A stretch of DNA of 64,000 nt from Pyrenochaeta sp. MPI-SDFR-AT-0127 (Eukaryota; Ascomycota; Dothideomycetes; Pleosporales; Cucurbitariaceae): contig JAGTJM010000111.1 in the NCBI GenBank assembly GCA_020747015.1, positions 1 through 64,000 on the forward strand, in the 5' to 3' direction. The position numbers and the translations under genes were made by a program. Of this stretch, positions 33,471 through 44,938 are shown in pieces. The notes under the pieces were generated by a model. It did no database searches. It saw only the letters and a list, made by a program, of their open reading frames with translations, and was not told where the DNA came from. Positions within the stretch are counted from its first letter, which is position 1; each line of letters begins with the position of its first letter.

Positions 33471-35347
33471 CTACAGCGGCACAGATGCGCCATCGCCACG
33501 CAAGTCGCTTCCACCACTCCACACCATAATTCCGTCGTCGAAGTGCTGCCTAATGATCTGTCCACGTCCAAACATGTCTCTTTCAAAGCCCGTCAACTGT
33601 TCCACGTGATGTCCGAGCGCTCTTAGTTCCTCAATGACGTTGACATCAATGCCCTCTTCAACGTATATTGTCGCATCTTTCCTACTGCCATCGTTGCTTG
33701 GCGTACCGGCCCCGATACAGAATCTTGGCGAATCCAAGGCATCTTGAGGATTGAGTTTGAACACTTCCTGGTTAAGAAGGACTTGTACGTGGCCTTGAGG
33801 CTGCATAAAACCGCCCATAACCCCAAATACACTATGCAAACTCTGGTCCTTAGCGTATGTAGTTAAACCGGGGATAATGGTGTGATAAGGTCGTTTCCGG
33901 GAGGCAAAGACATTTGGATGGCCTTTAATAAGGCTGAAATTGGCACCGCGGTTTTGGAGGGTGAAGCCACAGCCCTGCGGAACAATAGCAGTACCAAAAC
34001 CGCCATAGTTACTATTTATAAAGGAGATCGCATTGCCATCAGAGTCGGAGCAGCAGAAGTACACTGTGTCGCTTTGTAGATGAGCTGGCGAGCCATGTAT
34101 AAGTGCAGAAGTAGCTTTCTTGGGATCGAAGAGCTTGGCACGCTCAGCCAAGTATTGTTGAGAGATCAGTTCCGCTGAGGGCACTTTGACCACATTAGGA
34201 TCAGCAACAAACCAGTGCGTGTCAGCAAAGGCAATACGGAGAGCTTCTATAACAGCGTGTAGATATGCCGTAGTATTGTGATCGTTGTAGCTCCACTTAG
34301 GGATTTTGCGCTGCTTTTCGAGTTCCTGTAATATGCCTAGTGCCATAAGAGCCACGATACCTTGTCCGTTTGGCGGATGCTCCCATAGAACGATACCGCC
34401 GTCAGTACCGTCAGCAGTATATCTGAGACAGATAGGCTCAATAGCCTCTGAGCCAGTCTCTGCGTGATGCTTCAGGTCATCTAACGTCAGGTATCCGCCC
34501 AGATCGGTCACTACTTTGACGATCTGGTCTGCTACTTCTCCCTCGTAGAAACCATTTTTGCCATGTGTAGCTAGGAGTTCGAACGTATTGGCGAGCGTTG
34601 GGTTACGCATTATCTCCCCGGCTTTAGGTGGCCTACAACCGTCTTTGGCAGAAGAATCCTTCTTTAGAATTTCTGCAAAATTTGCGGATGCTTTTCTGAT
34701 TCGTGACTCGCCATGAGCCCACTTTGACCCGGATTAGACTATTATAATGAACCAACATTGATGAAGGACTCACGAATGTAGCAGAGAGCTCAGAGACCGG
34801 GTAACCATTTCTGGCAAGCTCAATAGCCGGTGCCAGAACATCTTCTAGCGTAACCTTCTTGCTTCCGAAGCGCTCTACGCAATCGACCCAACCCGCTGCA
34901 GCACCTGGTACAGTAACAGCATGAACGCTGGTCATGGGTATGTTCCCATTTTTGCTGGCTTCAAAGTTCAAAGCACTCTTAATCGTATCGAGCGTAACGT
35001 TTTGGCTGGTGCGACCGGAGCCATTCATGGCGTGTACCTTCTTCGTCTTCCCATCAAAGAACAAACAAAACATGTCACCACCGATTCCTGTAGATCCTGG
35101 TTCTGTGACGTTGAGAGCAGCCGCCACAGCCACGGCTGCATCCTACTAATATCATTATATGAACACCTATGAAAGCAGAATCCTAACATACAGCAGCGTT
35201 GCCGCCTTTACGAAGAATTTCGATGCCAGCAGCACTGGCCAGTGGTTGCGTACATGATACGATGCCTTTCGTGCTGTGGATTACTGAACGCCTGCTGGGG
35301 AAATTGACGAATTGTGGCTTCGGGTGGGGGTACACGTTTGTGCCCAT
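33471..35347 (-). CDS. Gamma-glutamyltranspeptidase
   Basis: Three exons (35347-35192, 35142-34774, 34721-33471) give 591 residues with two phase-0 introns: 35191-35143 (49 nt, GTATGT...TAG) and 34773-34722 (52 nt, GTGAGT...TCTAATC...AAAG). The family signatures are in order: HSTKGIVSCTQPLASAAG, GGNAADAAVAVAAALNVTEP, STGIGGDMF, NGSGRTS, TVPGAAAGWVD, PPNGQGIVALMAL, the catalytic threonine 394 in SDTVYF (autocleavage site and nucleophile), NSNYGGFGTAIVPQGCGFTL, and GGFMQPQGHVQVLLN. It transfers or hydrolyses the gamma-glutamyl group of glutathione and conjugates. The start is the first in-frame ATG; the frame stays open for about 40 further codons upstream without an ATG. No stops or RIP damage. 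Confidence 0.9.
34722..34773 (-). other. Intron 2 of the gamma-glutamyltranspeptidase gene
   Basis: Minus-strand GTGAGTCCTT...AGTCTAATCC...CAAAG, 52 nt. Removal joins SELSATF to WAHGESRIRKAS, restoring the family's small-subunit-proximal region. Confidence 0.85.
35143..35191 (-). other. Intron 1 of the gamma-glutamyltranspeptidase gene
   Basis: Minus-strand GTATGTTAGG...ATATTAGTAG, 49 nt, phase 0. Splicing gives GGNAA-DAAVAVAAALN, an almost invariant family motif, which fixes both sites. Confidence 0.85.
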
Positions 35348-35554
35348 GATGGGCTTGTTATATTTGCGGAGGGATTTGCGCCACAGGCTTGAGTATGCGT
35401 GTAGAAGTTCAGAAGAGGTGAGAATTTGTATCTTTGCAGGAACTGTATCTGCAGAGCTTATTATACAGGATTCAACGGCTGAGGCTAGAGATACGCACTA
35501 CTACTTAGTCAAGGGGCATGTGCGAAACGCATTACAGCCCGCCGATTGGTTTGA

Positions 35555-36230
35555 TGATTGATGATGATGATGATGTCCACTTGGCTGTGCAGGGGTTTTC
35601 GCCCTATGTAGCCCCACTTCTAACTAAGCCTACTGTCTAGCCTCGTTTGTATTGGTCTCCAAACCTCATTCCTCAGCCCGGTCCAATTAGGGTCTGTTTG
35701 CGAACTCTATTCTATCTCTCCTGCCCTGAGGACTGCGCTGTCTACATTCGTTCAAGTTTCAGATGACGGGTTCAGTCTCCCTGTTCTGCGTGCAAATTTG
35801 GTGGTCGCGTAGACCACATCCAGGTTTGGTTTCCACTGTTCGATGGGCCCGTCAGGGCTGGAGCCGTCTGGGTTGATGTGTGGAGATCTCCCACCGAGCA
35901 TGTAAGATGCGTCGCCATACCTGTCCTCTGCTTTCCTAATCACGTCTCCACGGAGGTGTGCGTACCTTTGGTAATGAAAAAGAAAGTGGCGCGTATCCTC
36001 CTTGCCTTGACCGCACTCACACTGGTCACCGCTATCTGCTCCTATTATTACCAAAAAGGCTCGGAGTTTTGAGTGACCTGTCCGGAGCTGGGCTAGTGTT
36101 TGCGCTTCTTCTCTAGTCAACGTGTCGTAGAGTCGCTTGACGTGTGCTCCGGGAAGTGCTGCATCTACTTGCTTGAGATGTTGCGATTGATTGATTGATT
36201 GATTGGTTGGTTGGTTGGTTGGTTTCAACC
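35555..36230 (-). mobile_element. 5'-truncated LINE fragment (Tad-like C-terminus)
   Basis: The minus frame 36228-35752 encodes the C-terminal end of a non-LTR retrotransposon ORF2: ALPGAHVKRLYDTLTREEAQ, LAQLRTGHSKLRAFL, and a zinc-knuckle-like QCECG...RHFLFH followed by PDGSSPDGPIEQWKP. The knuckle's last Cys is replaced (FHYQR for FHCPR). A 3' region follows, ending in a (GAT)n tract at about 35555-35575. The 5' side is a GATT/GGTT microsatellite (36184-36221). It lies between the transpeptidase and aldolase genes. Confidence 0.75.
36184..36221 (+). repeat. (GATT)n(GGTT)n microsatellite
   Basis: Four GATT units pass into five GGTT units. The tract abuts the 5' end of the LINE fragment and gives it a Gln/Asn/Pro-rich artificial N-terminus. 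Confidence 0.9.
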
Positions 36231-36735
36231 GCGATTTCTCCGCAGCTACACTAAAGATGTGGCCAGCGCTAAATTTGAATCACATTCCCTAATCTATTGA
36301 AAATTTCGAGGTTATTGTTGGAGCCAGTCTGTCTAAACGCATTGTTCGCAACTACGGTAAACATGTTTTCCGTCGGAAGTAATGCTAGAGGCTTGGTATT
36401 TGCAGATACATAATTCAAGTTTTCCGTCGGAATTCGAGTAGCCTGCTTTCTCCGTTGAACTCTTAGCAATTTAGGCTAGGGGGAGGGGTTTCCCCTAGAT
36501 GAAACTGGAGTATTACTGGTTCGACAGTTATAACTACCCTGCCACCTCGCGCTAGCTAACTGTAGAGGGCAGAGTTACCTATCGTCTGTTATCTGTAGGG
36601 CGCAATTGACATGACATAAATTTGAAAGGTGCATTGACATTTGTATTATCTTCTTACATTGATTGGCACCCTTGCAGTTTGCATTATCCTATTTATTCTT
36701 CCTTCGCCTCAACACCATATAGGATATTACATCAT
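36231..36735. other. Upstream region of the aldolase-domain gene
   Basis: Normal-composition sequence without a gene. The 36650-36735 part is C/T-rich with CATCATATGACATCG just before the start and probably holds the promoter and 5' leader. Confidence 0.35.
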
Positions 36736-37757
36736 ATGACATCGTTCACAATGGCCCCGTCTACTGTCTCCACCAAAGTCGCCCCAATCCCCAAGCCAAA
36801 ACAACTCATCCCAACATGTAAAGATGACCCAAACAAAGAGAAAACCCCCCTTCAAGCCATCTCGCAAGGCGTCACCCTCCCCAGCATTCCCGTCTTTTCT
36901 TCATACGACAAGCACCGTGCATGGCTCCTTACCCACATGGCTGGTGCTTTCCGCGTCTTCGCGCGTAAAGGTTTTACTGAAGGAATGTCAGGTCATATCT
37001 CTATCCGCGACCCTGAGCACCCACATACCTTCTGGACGAACCCTCTCGCGAAGCACTTTGGTATGCTTACAGCGTCTGACATGGTGCTTGTGGACTACAA
37101 TGGGAAAGTTGTGGGTGGGAATACAAGCAGGCCGGCCAATGGCGCGGGGTTCCTGATTCACTCGGCAGTGCATAAAGCTCGACCAGATGTCCACGCTGCT
37201 TGCCACATGCACGGAAAGGCAGGGAAAGCGTGGAGTGCGTTCGGAAAAAAGTTGGAAATGATTAACCAGGATGCCTGTTACTTTTATGGCGACGCGCAAG
37301 CTGTGTATGAAGAGTTTGGTGGTGTGGTTCTGGATGAAGCAGAAGGGAAGCGGTTGGCGGCTGCATTGGGCCCCAGGGGGAAGGGCATGATATTGAGGAA
37401 CCATGGGTTGTTGGTACGTCTGTATCTCACGTATAAATCAGTCCAGCCATACATATTCGTTTTACGTTATACTTTTTGCTTAAGAGTTCTTGGCTGACGG
37501 AAATAAACCAACAAAAGACCGTCGGAAACACCGTTGACGAAGCGGCCTACTTGTACACACTCATGGAGCGCTCGTGCGAGATCCAGCTAATGGTTGACGC
37601 TGCCGCCGCACTCAGCGATCGTGAAAAGATATATATCGACGAAGAGGCCGCAGAGTACACGTTCAGGATGGAAAGCGATCCCGAGACGTTGTATTGGGAG
37701 TTCCAACCGGATCTTGACTACGAGTATGAGGTTTCAGGTGGTGCATTTGAGAAATAA
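36736..37757 (+). CDS. Class II aldolase/adducin-domain protein
   Basis: Two exons (36736-37413, 37518-37757) are separated by a 104-nt phase-0 intron (GTACGT...GCTGACGG...AAAAG), giving 305 residues. The ATG at 36751 (CACAATGGCC, better context) is the likelier start, giving 300. The aldolase-II fold is marked by RKGFTEGMSGHISIRDP (residues of about 80-96), TSRPANGAGFLIHSAVHKAR, the metal-binding pair in CHMHGKAGKAW and the third histidine in RNHGLL at the exon junction. Family members are Zn-dependent sugar-phosphate aldolases or epimerases; fungal versions of this length mostly have no assigned substrate. No stops or RIP damage. Confidence 0.88.
37414..37517 (+). other. Intron of the aldolase-domain gene
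   Basis: GTACGTCTGTATC...TTGGCTGACGG...CAACAAAAG, 104 nt, phase 0; joins RNHGLL to TVGNTVDEAAYLY. Confidence 0.8.
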
Positions 37758-38059
37758 GTGTCGAGCTTTAGCTTTCTTACTACACATAAACTAGTTGTCG
37801 TTTTCTTGGATAAGACGGTAGCTTTGTGTTGTATATGTGATTTGATGGAGTCTGAAAATGCAACCTTCCCTTGGAGGAGGAGCGTGCGAAGACACTAGAC
37901 GGAAATTCGTGTGTTTTGTCACTGAAAATAATGGGATAATCAAAGTAGTTAAGTGCTTTAAGTCAGGAAAAGGAGTACACCAACCTAGGTACATATGCAA
38001 CTGGAGACATTCTCTAGCTAGCACGGATATTCGTTTTTCGACAGAGCCCCGCTTGCCAA

Positions 38060-38165
38060 GCTCTTGGTAACTTAGCTTACTTCAATAAGCTAGCCACCCA
38101 CCTTCCGGCCACCCCACCAAAAATCAGTCACCCTCAAAAAACTCGAGATATCTCAACAACGAGGT
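38060..38165. other. Probable 3' end of the pogo-like relic
   Basis: A C-rich stretch (AGCCACCCACCTTCCGGCC) directly beyond the transposase stop resembles the terminal region of a pogo/Fot1-type element, but the matching inverted end was not found. Confidence 0.3.
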
Positions 38166-38640
38166 TTAAATTTGAAACTCAGTACACATAGACTCAAGAT
38201 CTTGAGCAGCTGCATCAGCTGCAGCCTTTTTAGCAGCCTTTTCAGCAGCCTTGGCTTTAGTTTTTCGCTGTTTCTCTGCACTCTCTGAATTACAACAACA
38301 ATACTATCAACCTCTGCAAATCTTTTATTTTGGTCAATCTTGATTCGACTCCTAGTTACCTGAGGCCTAGCCTGCTCTAGTTGGTGTTGCAGTCTCTGAT
38401 TACTTACTTCAAGCCTTGCAGCTCGAGTATTTACAGTTAAAATAGACTTACGTACTTTGCGAAGGACTAGGCGTGTATCACTTAATAGCGTACCTGCCTG
38501 AGAGAGCAGCTTTTAAGCCTAGTAGAGATCTTAAAGCCTTTGAGGAGTTGAGAATAGAGTATTATGAGGTGATTAAGGCTGAGGAGGAGGAGTAGCATAC
38601 TGAGTAACCTGTAAGGACTGTAGAACCAGGCGAGGATTAT
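38166..38640 (-). pseudogene. Pogo/Fot1-type transposase, C-terminal relic
   Basis: Minus-strand translation gives QYATPPPQP, TPQ, then LLSDTRLVLRKVRKSILTVN, RAARLEVSNQRLQHQLEQAR and, after a one-base frame change, AEKQRKTKAKAAEKAAKKAA ending in SMCTEFQI and a stop at 38166-38168. This Thr/Pro segment, coiled coil and CTEF ending is characteristic of fungal Fot1/Pot2 transposases. The N-terminal HTH and the DDE core are missing; CAG to TAG changes show light RIP. Confidence 0.75.
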
Positions 38641-38745
38641 AAGGATAGAGGCTAGCAGCCCTCCAACCAGCTGTTATTACTCTTTTTGTGAAGCTATCCT
38701 CTCTAGCCTAATAGTAGCAACTGATAAATCTCTACTTCTTGATAG

Positions 38746-38862
38746 GCAGAGTTGCTAACAAGCCGGCTAGGCCGGTCAATGCTTTCGGCCTGGCCGGCCT
38801 GGTTTACGCCAACTAACGGCCTGGCCTGGCCAGCCTAAGTAGTAGAAAGAGCGTGGCCTAGT
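38746..38862 (-). repeat. 117-bp GC-rich inverted repeat, right copy
   Basis: Reverse complement of 26281-26397 over the full 117 bp. Its outer end abuts the start of an LTR (TGTTACGAACC). Confidence 0.75.
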
Positions 38863-39300
38863 GTTACGAACCTATAACGAGGGCACTAGCGCTTATGAGC
38901 AAAGAATGAGAAAGGCAGGACACGGGCGTTAAGAGAGACCCGATTTAAGACTAATAGTAACGCGTGCCCTACACGATTATATAGTCCTAGGAAATCCTAT
39001 ATTATAGACTTAAGAGTCTTATAGAATCCTACAGGATCTTATATAGGACTTTCTAGGACACTATAGGATTTTATAGGACTACTAAGTATATAGATAAGTA
39101 TAATATACTTATAGGAAATATTATAATTAACCTTAAGTTATTATTAAATACTACTATTTAATACTTAGAACTACTTTAATACCTCTTATCTATCTCTACT
39201 TACTCTAACTAGAAGCTTACTAAGAAAGGTTACTTAGTAATACTAGCTACTTTATATTATAGCTACTCTACTAAGGATACTTAACCTTTTAATATTTTAA
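38862..39300 (+). repeat. LTR copy 1
   Basis: Shares TGTTACGAACCTATAA, TTAACCTTAAGTTATTATTA and CTAGCTACTTTATATTATAG with copies at about 40947-41330 and 61243-61670, and inverted at about 60085-60290. All are RIP-mutated to different extents; this copy keeps the most GC near its start. Confidence 0.75.
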
Positions 39301-40946
39301 TTACCCTTAAAATAAGTAATATTAAGATAGATATAGTAATCCCTAACTATAGAAGTATAAATCTTATAAGTTAAAGGGAAAGGCTTCTCTAGCTTATAAT
39401 AGTAACTATAAGATACTAAAATTATAGCTACTCTAATATAATATATACTTCTATAATAATAACTATATTATAGATAATAATAAAGCTATCTTAGTAACTA
39501 CCTACCTTATAGGTAAAGTACTAGAATAGGTTAACTCCTATATTACTAAGTATATAGACTCTAATATAGAAGATACTAAAAATACTATAATATTTAAAAG
39601 CTAGACTAAACTTAAGAAAAGGATTAATATAGTATTTAGACTATAAATAGAAAAACCTATTATAGAATATAGTATCTAAATCCTATAATAAAAAGCTTTA
39701 GTAGTTAACTATACTAATAAATTCTAATAATATACTATAATTATTAGATAGGATAATAATACCTTATAATATATATTCTAATAGGGCCTAAAGCTATAGG
39801 TTTAGGAAGAACTTATATATTTAGGCTTAATTATTAATATACTAAATAAACTTATTAAAGAAAGTATTTAGATTAATAATACCTTATTTAAGTTAGAAAT
39901 AGAAAAATAAAGTTATAGGAGGAGAAGCTAATAGCCTAATAAAGGGTTAAAAAGAGATTTTATTTATATTAATTAATATACTTATACTACTAAATACTAT
40001 ACTTCTAATAAACTAGAACTTATATACCTAGATAATATAAATAAGGATAAAGGCTAGAAGGTTAAATATTAGAAGATAGATAACGTATTTTATAAGTAAG
40101 TCGGTTACCTAAGTAAATTAGTTATACTCTACTAGCGCGTTAATATTAAGATAATATACGCACTTTAATAATAGATTATATATAATCGTAGTAAGCTAAT
40201 CTATTCTTTAGAAGCCTTACTATTATTTACGTCTTCTCTTTCTACTATATAAGTACGAGTATTATATCTAACCTTACTATAACGCCCGCAGCGCCTTTTA
40301 CTATATACCCTCTTTATAGACGTCTTACTAGCCTTATAATTACTACGCTCTCTTTTAGCTATTAAGTTACTTATCTCTCTAACTATTAGTATCTCCTCTA
40401 TCTATATATATCGCCTTTTATAGCTCTTATACTTTATCAGCTCTTTAATTACGCTTTATATATATACCTATTCCTTCTATAATAATACTATATTATAAGC
40501 TATCTACTAGATACCTTTACTTAGCTATCTTACCTACTTATCTAATAAACTTATAGAAGACTTAGGATAGTTTCTTATCCTCTATTAAATAAGTATACTT
40601 TAAGTATCTACTTCCTTTACTATATATAGTATTTTTACCTCCTAAGTAATATTATCTTGCTATAGTAGTATTAGTATACGTAACCTTATATTAAGCTTTA
40701 ATAATATAGTATCTAGATTATATAGGATAAGCCTAGCGCTTTAAAAGCCTACCTTAATATTATCTACTATAAATACCTACTTAAAAGTAGTCTTAAAGGC
40801 TAGGAGAAAGACTTCTTTACTAATATAGTAGGTATAGTTATATACTAAGCCTAAGATTACTTTACTATATACGCGCTTTAATAGTAAGAAGTAGGTAATA
40901 TTAAGGGGCTAGAGTAAGTATAATAAATAGGTAGGTATATATTATA

Positions 40947-41330
40947 AACCTAGAATAAGGGCTACGGGCGCTTATAAGTAGAGAGATAGAAGGGATATAG
41001 GTATTAGGTAAGGCCTAAACTTAGGCTAATAATAATATATACCCCGCGAAGTTATATAGTCCTAGAGATCCTATATAGGATCTCCTAGGATACTATAGGA
41101 ACTATAGGACTACCTAAGTATATAGATAAGAGTAATATACCCCTATAGTATATTATAATTAACCTTAAGTTATTATTAAATACTACTATTTAATACTTAG
41201 AACTACTTTAACTAACTTATCTATCTCTATCTACTCTAATCTAGAAGCTACTAAGAAAGGACTCCTTAGTAATACTAGCTACTTTATATTATAGCTACTC
41301 TACTAAGGACCTAAAGCCCTTTTAATAGTA
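40947..41330 (+). repeat. LTR copy 2 (solo, nested)
   Basis: Same family as 38862-39300. It is closer in sequence to the copy at 61243, with which it shares a GGGATATAGGTAT and ATAATATATACCCCG block. Confidence 0.7.
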
Positions 41331-41704
41331 TATAGAGAAGGATAATATTCCTCTCCTTATAGTAATCTTAGAATTTAGTAGAGTAATAGCTCTTATAGCT
41401 ATTAATTATAAGTAGTCTATACCCTCCTATAGTATACTACTTTAAATACGCTTTAAAGTAGTCTAGCTAGGTAAGCGTAAGCTTATTATTTATCTAGCTA
41501 GTCTAGCTTACTTTAAGAACCTAATTATAAGGTAGATCTTTAAACTAGGTATTAATAAGAACCTTACCTATAAAGATAATAAAGGATAGTATATAGTAAC
41601 CTAATATACTAATACCTTAGATTATAGTAACCTACTTATAATTACCTAGCTATATCTACTTCTTTTTTCTATAAGTCTTTAAGCCTATAATAACTAACTA
41701 TAAT

Positions 41705-41925
41705 AAAATCTTACTATAATAAATATTATATAGAAATAGAGATATATACGTATTCCTATAGAAGGGAAGAGTTCTACTTAGATAGTATTAGACCTACTTC
41801 TAATACTATTCTAAATAGGCCCTATTACCCCTATTTCTCTATATATAAGTATAGCTCTTTAGTAGTAGATAGTAGGATAAGTTCTTCTTATCCTTCTATA
41901 CTAGACCTATAGGAATAAATATATT
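41705..41925 (+). repeat. 220-bp repeat, copy 1
   Basis: Contains AATAGAGATATATACG, GGCCCTATTACCCCTATTTC and GTAGTAGATAGTAGGATAAG. Nearly the same sequence occurs at 61020-61235, again next to the LTR. Perhaps a solo LTR of a second family. Confidence 0.65.
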
Positions 41926-44110
41926 CTTAGTTATCTACTATAGTATATACTCCTATATACCTTTAAGTTATACTTAGATTTATTTTAGAATTATTTAGTA
42001 CCTATATTATTATACTTACCTATTATAAAGCTAGTTTTATTAAAGTTATATATATTATTATTAATAATCTCCTACTTCTCCTTTATATCCTTAATTAGTA
42101 TAAACTAGCGCTAGATAGCCGCTAGGTTTTTATAGATAGCTTACTAGTAATTATATAGATAGCTTTAGTACGTTCTAAGCTTAGGAGTATACTTAATAAA
42201 GTTATTAACCTAATTCTTACTAATAGGCTTATCGCCCCGCTTACTTAGTAGTATATTAGCTATATCTTAAATATTAGCCCTTATAGGCGTAAATCTACGT
42301 ATAGACTCCTCTTCTAGTATATTAAGTTACTATAAATTTACCTTATAGTTATATTAGGAGCGCTTTCTAGTATATTAGTTAGATAAGATACTTTAGGGAA
42401 TATTATTAATCTATATAGCTTATCTTTAGCTTTAAATATATTAAGATTAAATATTAAATAAAGTAAGCTATAAGTCTACTTTAGTATAGGAAGACTAGGT
42501 ATTATATTATTAAGATATTATATATTATTATCTTAACGTCGACGCGCTAGTAGAGTATAACTAATTTACTTAGATAACTAACTCGCTTATAAAATATATT
42601 ATAGGGAAAAATAATAAAATATACTATAACTATAAGAAGGAAGAATACTTTATTAGAAATTATAAGTAGAGGAATAAAGTTACTAAATAGATTAATATAA
42701 TAGAAAGAGTTTAGACCTATTAAGAAAATAATTAAGAAATAATTAGGCTAATAAACTATAATACCTAAGTACCTATACTAGGAGTAATAAGTAATAATAA
42801 GATAATTAGACTATATAGTTATATACTACTACTTAGGCTAGCTAATAAAGATAAGGAAAATATTCTACTTATAAATCTATACTCTAGAAATAGAATCCTT
42901 AGACTATAAAATAATAAAGAAATATATAAGGATTACTAGAATACTATATTAAATAGTAGATAATAAGAGAGAAATTAAAGTAGGAATAAAGAAAATAAGT
43001 AACTATTATATATAAATATTACTAAAGAAAAAGAATTAGATATTAACTATTAGTAGAAAAGAATATATACTAAAGATATATAGAAATAAACTACTACTAT
43101 AAAGACTTCTAAACTAACTAATAGAAGAAATATAGTAATTAGAAAACTCTATATAAGCTCCTAAAACTAAGGTATAATATAATTAGCGTAACTTATAATA
43201 TAGTATACTCTACTATATATTCTATATATATAACTACTATAACTACTACTATAAGGTAAAAGTTAGTATAAATAGATTTCTATAACTAAAAGGAATATAT
43301 AAATAGAAATAGTATAATTATAAGAGGGATATATATATAAGCTACTTATAAGATAAGCGCTATATAAACTACTTTCCTAGATATAGTATAGAAAGCTAAT
43401 TAGAATAAAATATTATTAATAATAAAAAATAAATAAATAAACTATAGTAAATATATATAAACTATAAATATAAATAATATATTTAGAATAAACTTAATAA
43501 TGGATTTAATAAGTACTCTTTTTTAAAAAGAAATTAGAAATTAAACCTTTTAATAAGTAGGAGACTAGAATTAGATAAAAGAACTAAGTTACCCTAGGAA
43601 CTAAATAATATAATACTATTAGAACTAGAGATAAACTACTCTAAATAAGAATTAAAATTAAGAATATTAATATATAGGCTCTAATTAACTCTAGATTATA
43701 GGAAAACTATATTTTAGAGATAGCTATATTAAAAGTAGGGCTCTAGTCTATTCTAAAAGAAGAACTTTATTAAATTACTATAGCTAATAATTTAAGTGGA
43801 GGACTTATTAAGTATAAAGTACTTAAGGAGAGTAATATTTTATTAGGATAAGTAAGTAATATTAGACTAGATATTTTTAGCTTAGCCGCCTATAATATTA
43901 TACTAGGGCTACCTTAGCTTAGAGATTATAACCTATATATAGACTAGAAGAACTAAAGAATCTTAATAGGATATAAGAATAATATATATATATACTTATA
44001 AAACTTATATAAAGGTAGAACACTCTAGTAGATAAGAAGATAATAATAAATATTAAATCTTTAGTTAAGAGTATATTAATAAGAGTACTAACTAGATATT
44101 ACGATTCTAG

Positions 44111-44938
44111 TTTTAGGAGTAGGGACGCCTCCGGAGGGAGTACCCTAAGCTAACTAAAAGTACCGCCGCAGGCGCTAACGCGAGATTAGGCCCCAGGCAC
44201 GTAACTACTCGCTAGGCTAAGGACGAGCGCTTCCATTACCCTAGACTGGCTTATAATATTGTCGAGAGTGAGTGGTCCCCATTAGTTTCGGTACTATAGA
44301 TGGAGAATTGTCAATGTTACATTAACGAACTCTGTGGTATAGCTCTATTTATCTTCTCAATCTCTCCTCTAGCCCCACTAGTGCTCTTTATAGTCAGCTC
44401 CAGATGGGAAAGTTTGTTGAATAGTTGTTTGGAAAAGTGTAGACCCATACTCATTATTGCACTGCCCAGCTACCAATGAATACTTACACTTCATTTCGAA
44501 TGCTTCATACGTTGGGAAATCCAGAGGCGACAACTACTATTGTTAGCCTCATAATGCTACCTACACACTGATTTGTGCAGAGCACCAATTTCATTTCTAC
44601 TTTAACCATACATAAGCGGTTTTCCTTTAAAATTCCAAGAATCGACTTAGTTCTCTGCCTATTATCACACACATATCATTCGTTAGCGGACGCTTAGACA
44701 CAATAAAACCGCTATTTTCCTTGTAGTCTATTATCCAGGTGGATTGTGAGTTAGTGAAGGTAGATCCTGAATATCCCCCGAGAGTGTATATAACAGTATA
44801 TCCGTTACTATACCATGCCTTGCTCCTATTATCCGTGCAAATCTTGATCAAATTCGAAGGCATACACGGTACACCTGGGATGGAAATCGACAGAATCATA
44901 TTCAACGTTTTCAAACGATAGCTAATATTAAACACTTC
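44111..44938. other. Low-RIP spacer with one uncertain small frame
   Basis: Normal composition returns at about 44100. A 102-codon minus frame (44627-44935) ends just beside the epoxide hydrolase relic. It has four cysteines and many Ser/Thr/Asn but no clear signal peptide and no recognised family, so I do not call it a gene. Confidence 0.3.

Larger units (their letters stand above)
40088..42594. mobile_element. RIP-mutated TIR transposon with a nested LTR
   Basis: The ends TTTTATAAGTAAGTCGGTTA... and inverted ...AACTCGCTTATAAAA match over about 65 bp, including TAAATTAGTTATACTCTACT. The end motif TATAAGCGAGTTAG is shared with the element at 29702-31662. The interior contains a solo LTR (40947-41330) and a 220-bp repeat (41705-41925); without the LTR it would be about 2.1 kb. 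No open frame. Confidence 0.65.
38862..44110 (+). mobile_element. RIP-mutated Ty3-type LTR retrotransposon relic, interrupted
   Basis: It starts with an LTR (38862-39300, TGTTACGAACC). Gag-like RIP-mutated sequence follows to about 40087, then a TIR transposon insertion (40088-42594). Retroelement sequence continues to about 44110, where ignoring RIP stops a protease/RT-linker peptide can be read near 43870-43970 (SLAAYNIILGLP, RDYN, ID.KN.RIL), typical of Ty3-type polyproteins. No right-hand LTR is seen, so the element is truncated. Confidence 0.55.

Noticed and set aside
44627..44935. 102-codon minus frame as a small secreted protein
   Set aside because: No clear signal peptide, no family and no expression evidence; kept as undetermined.
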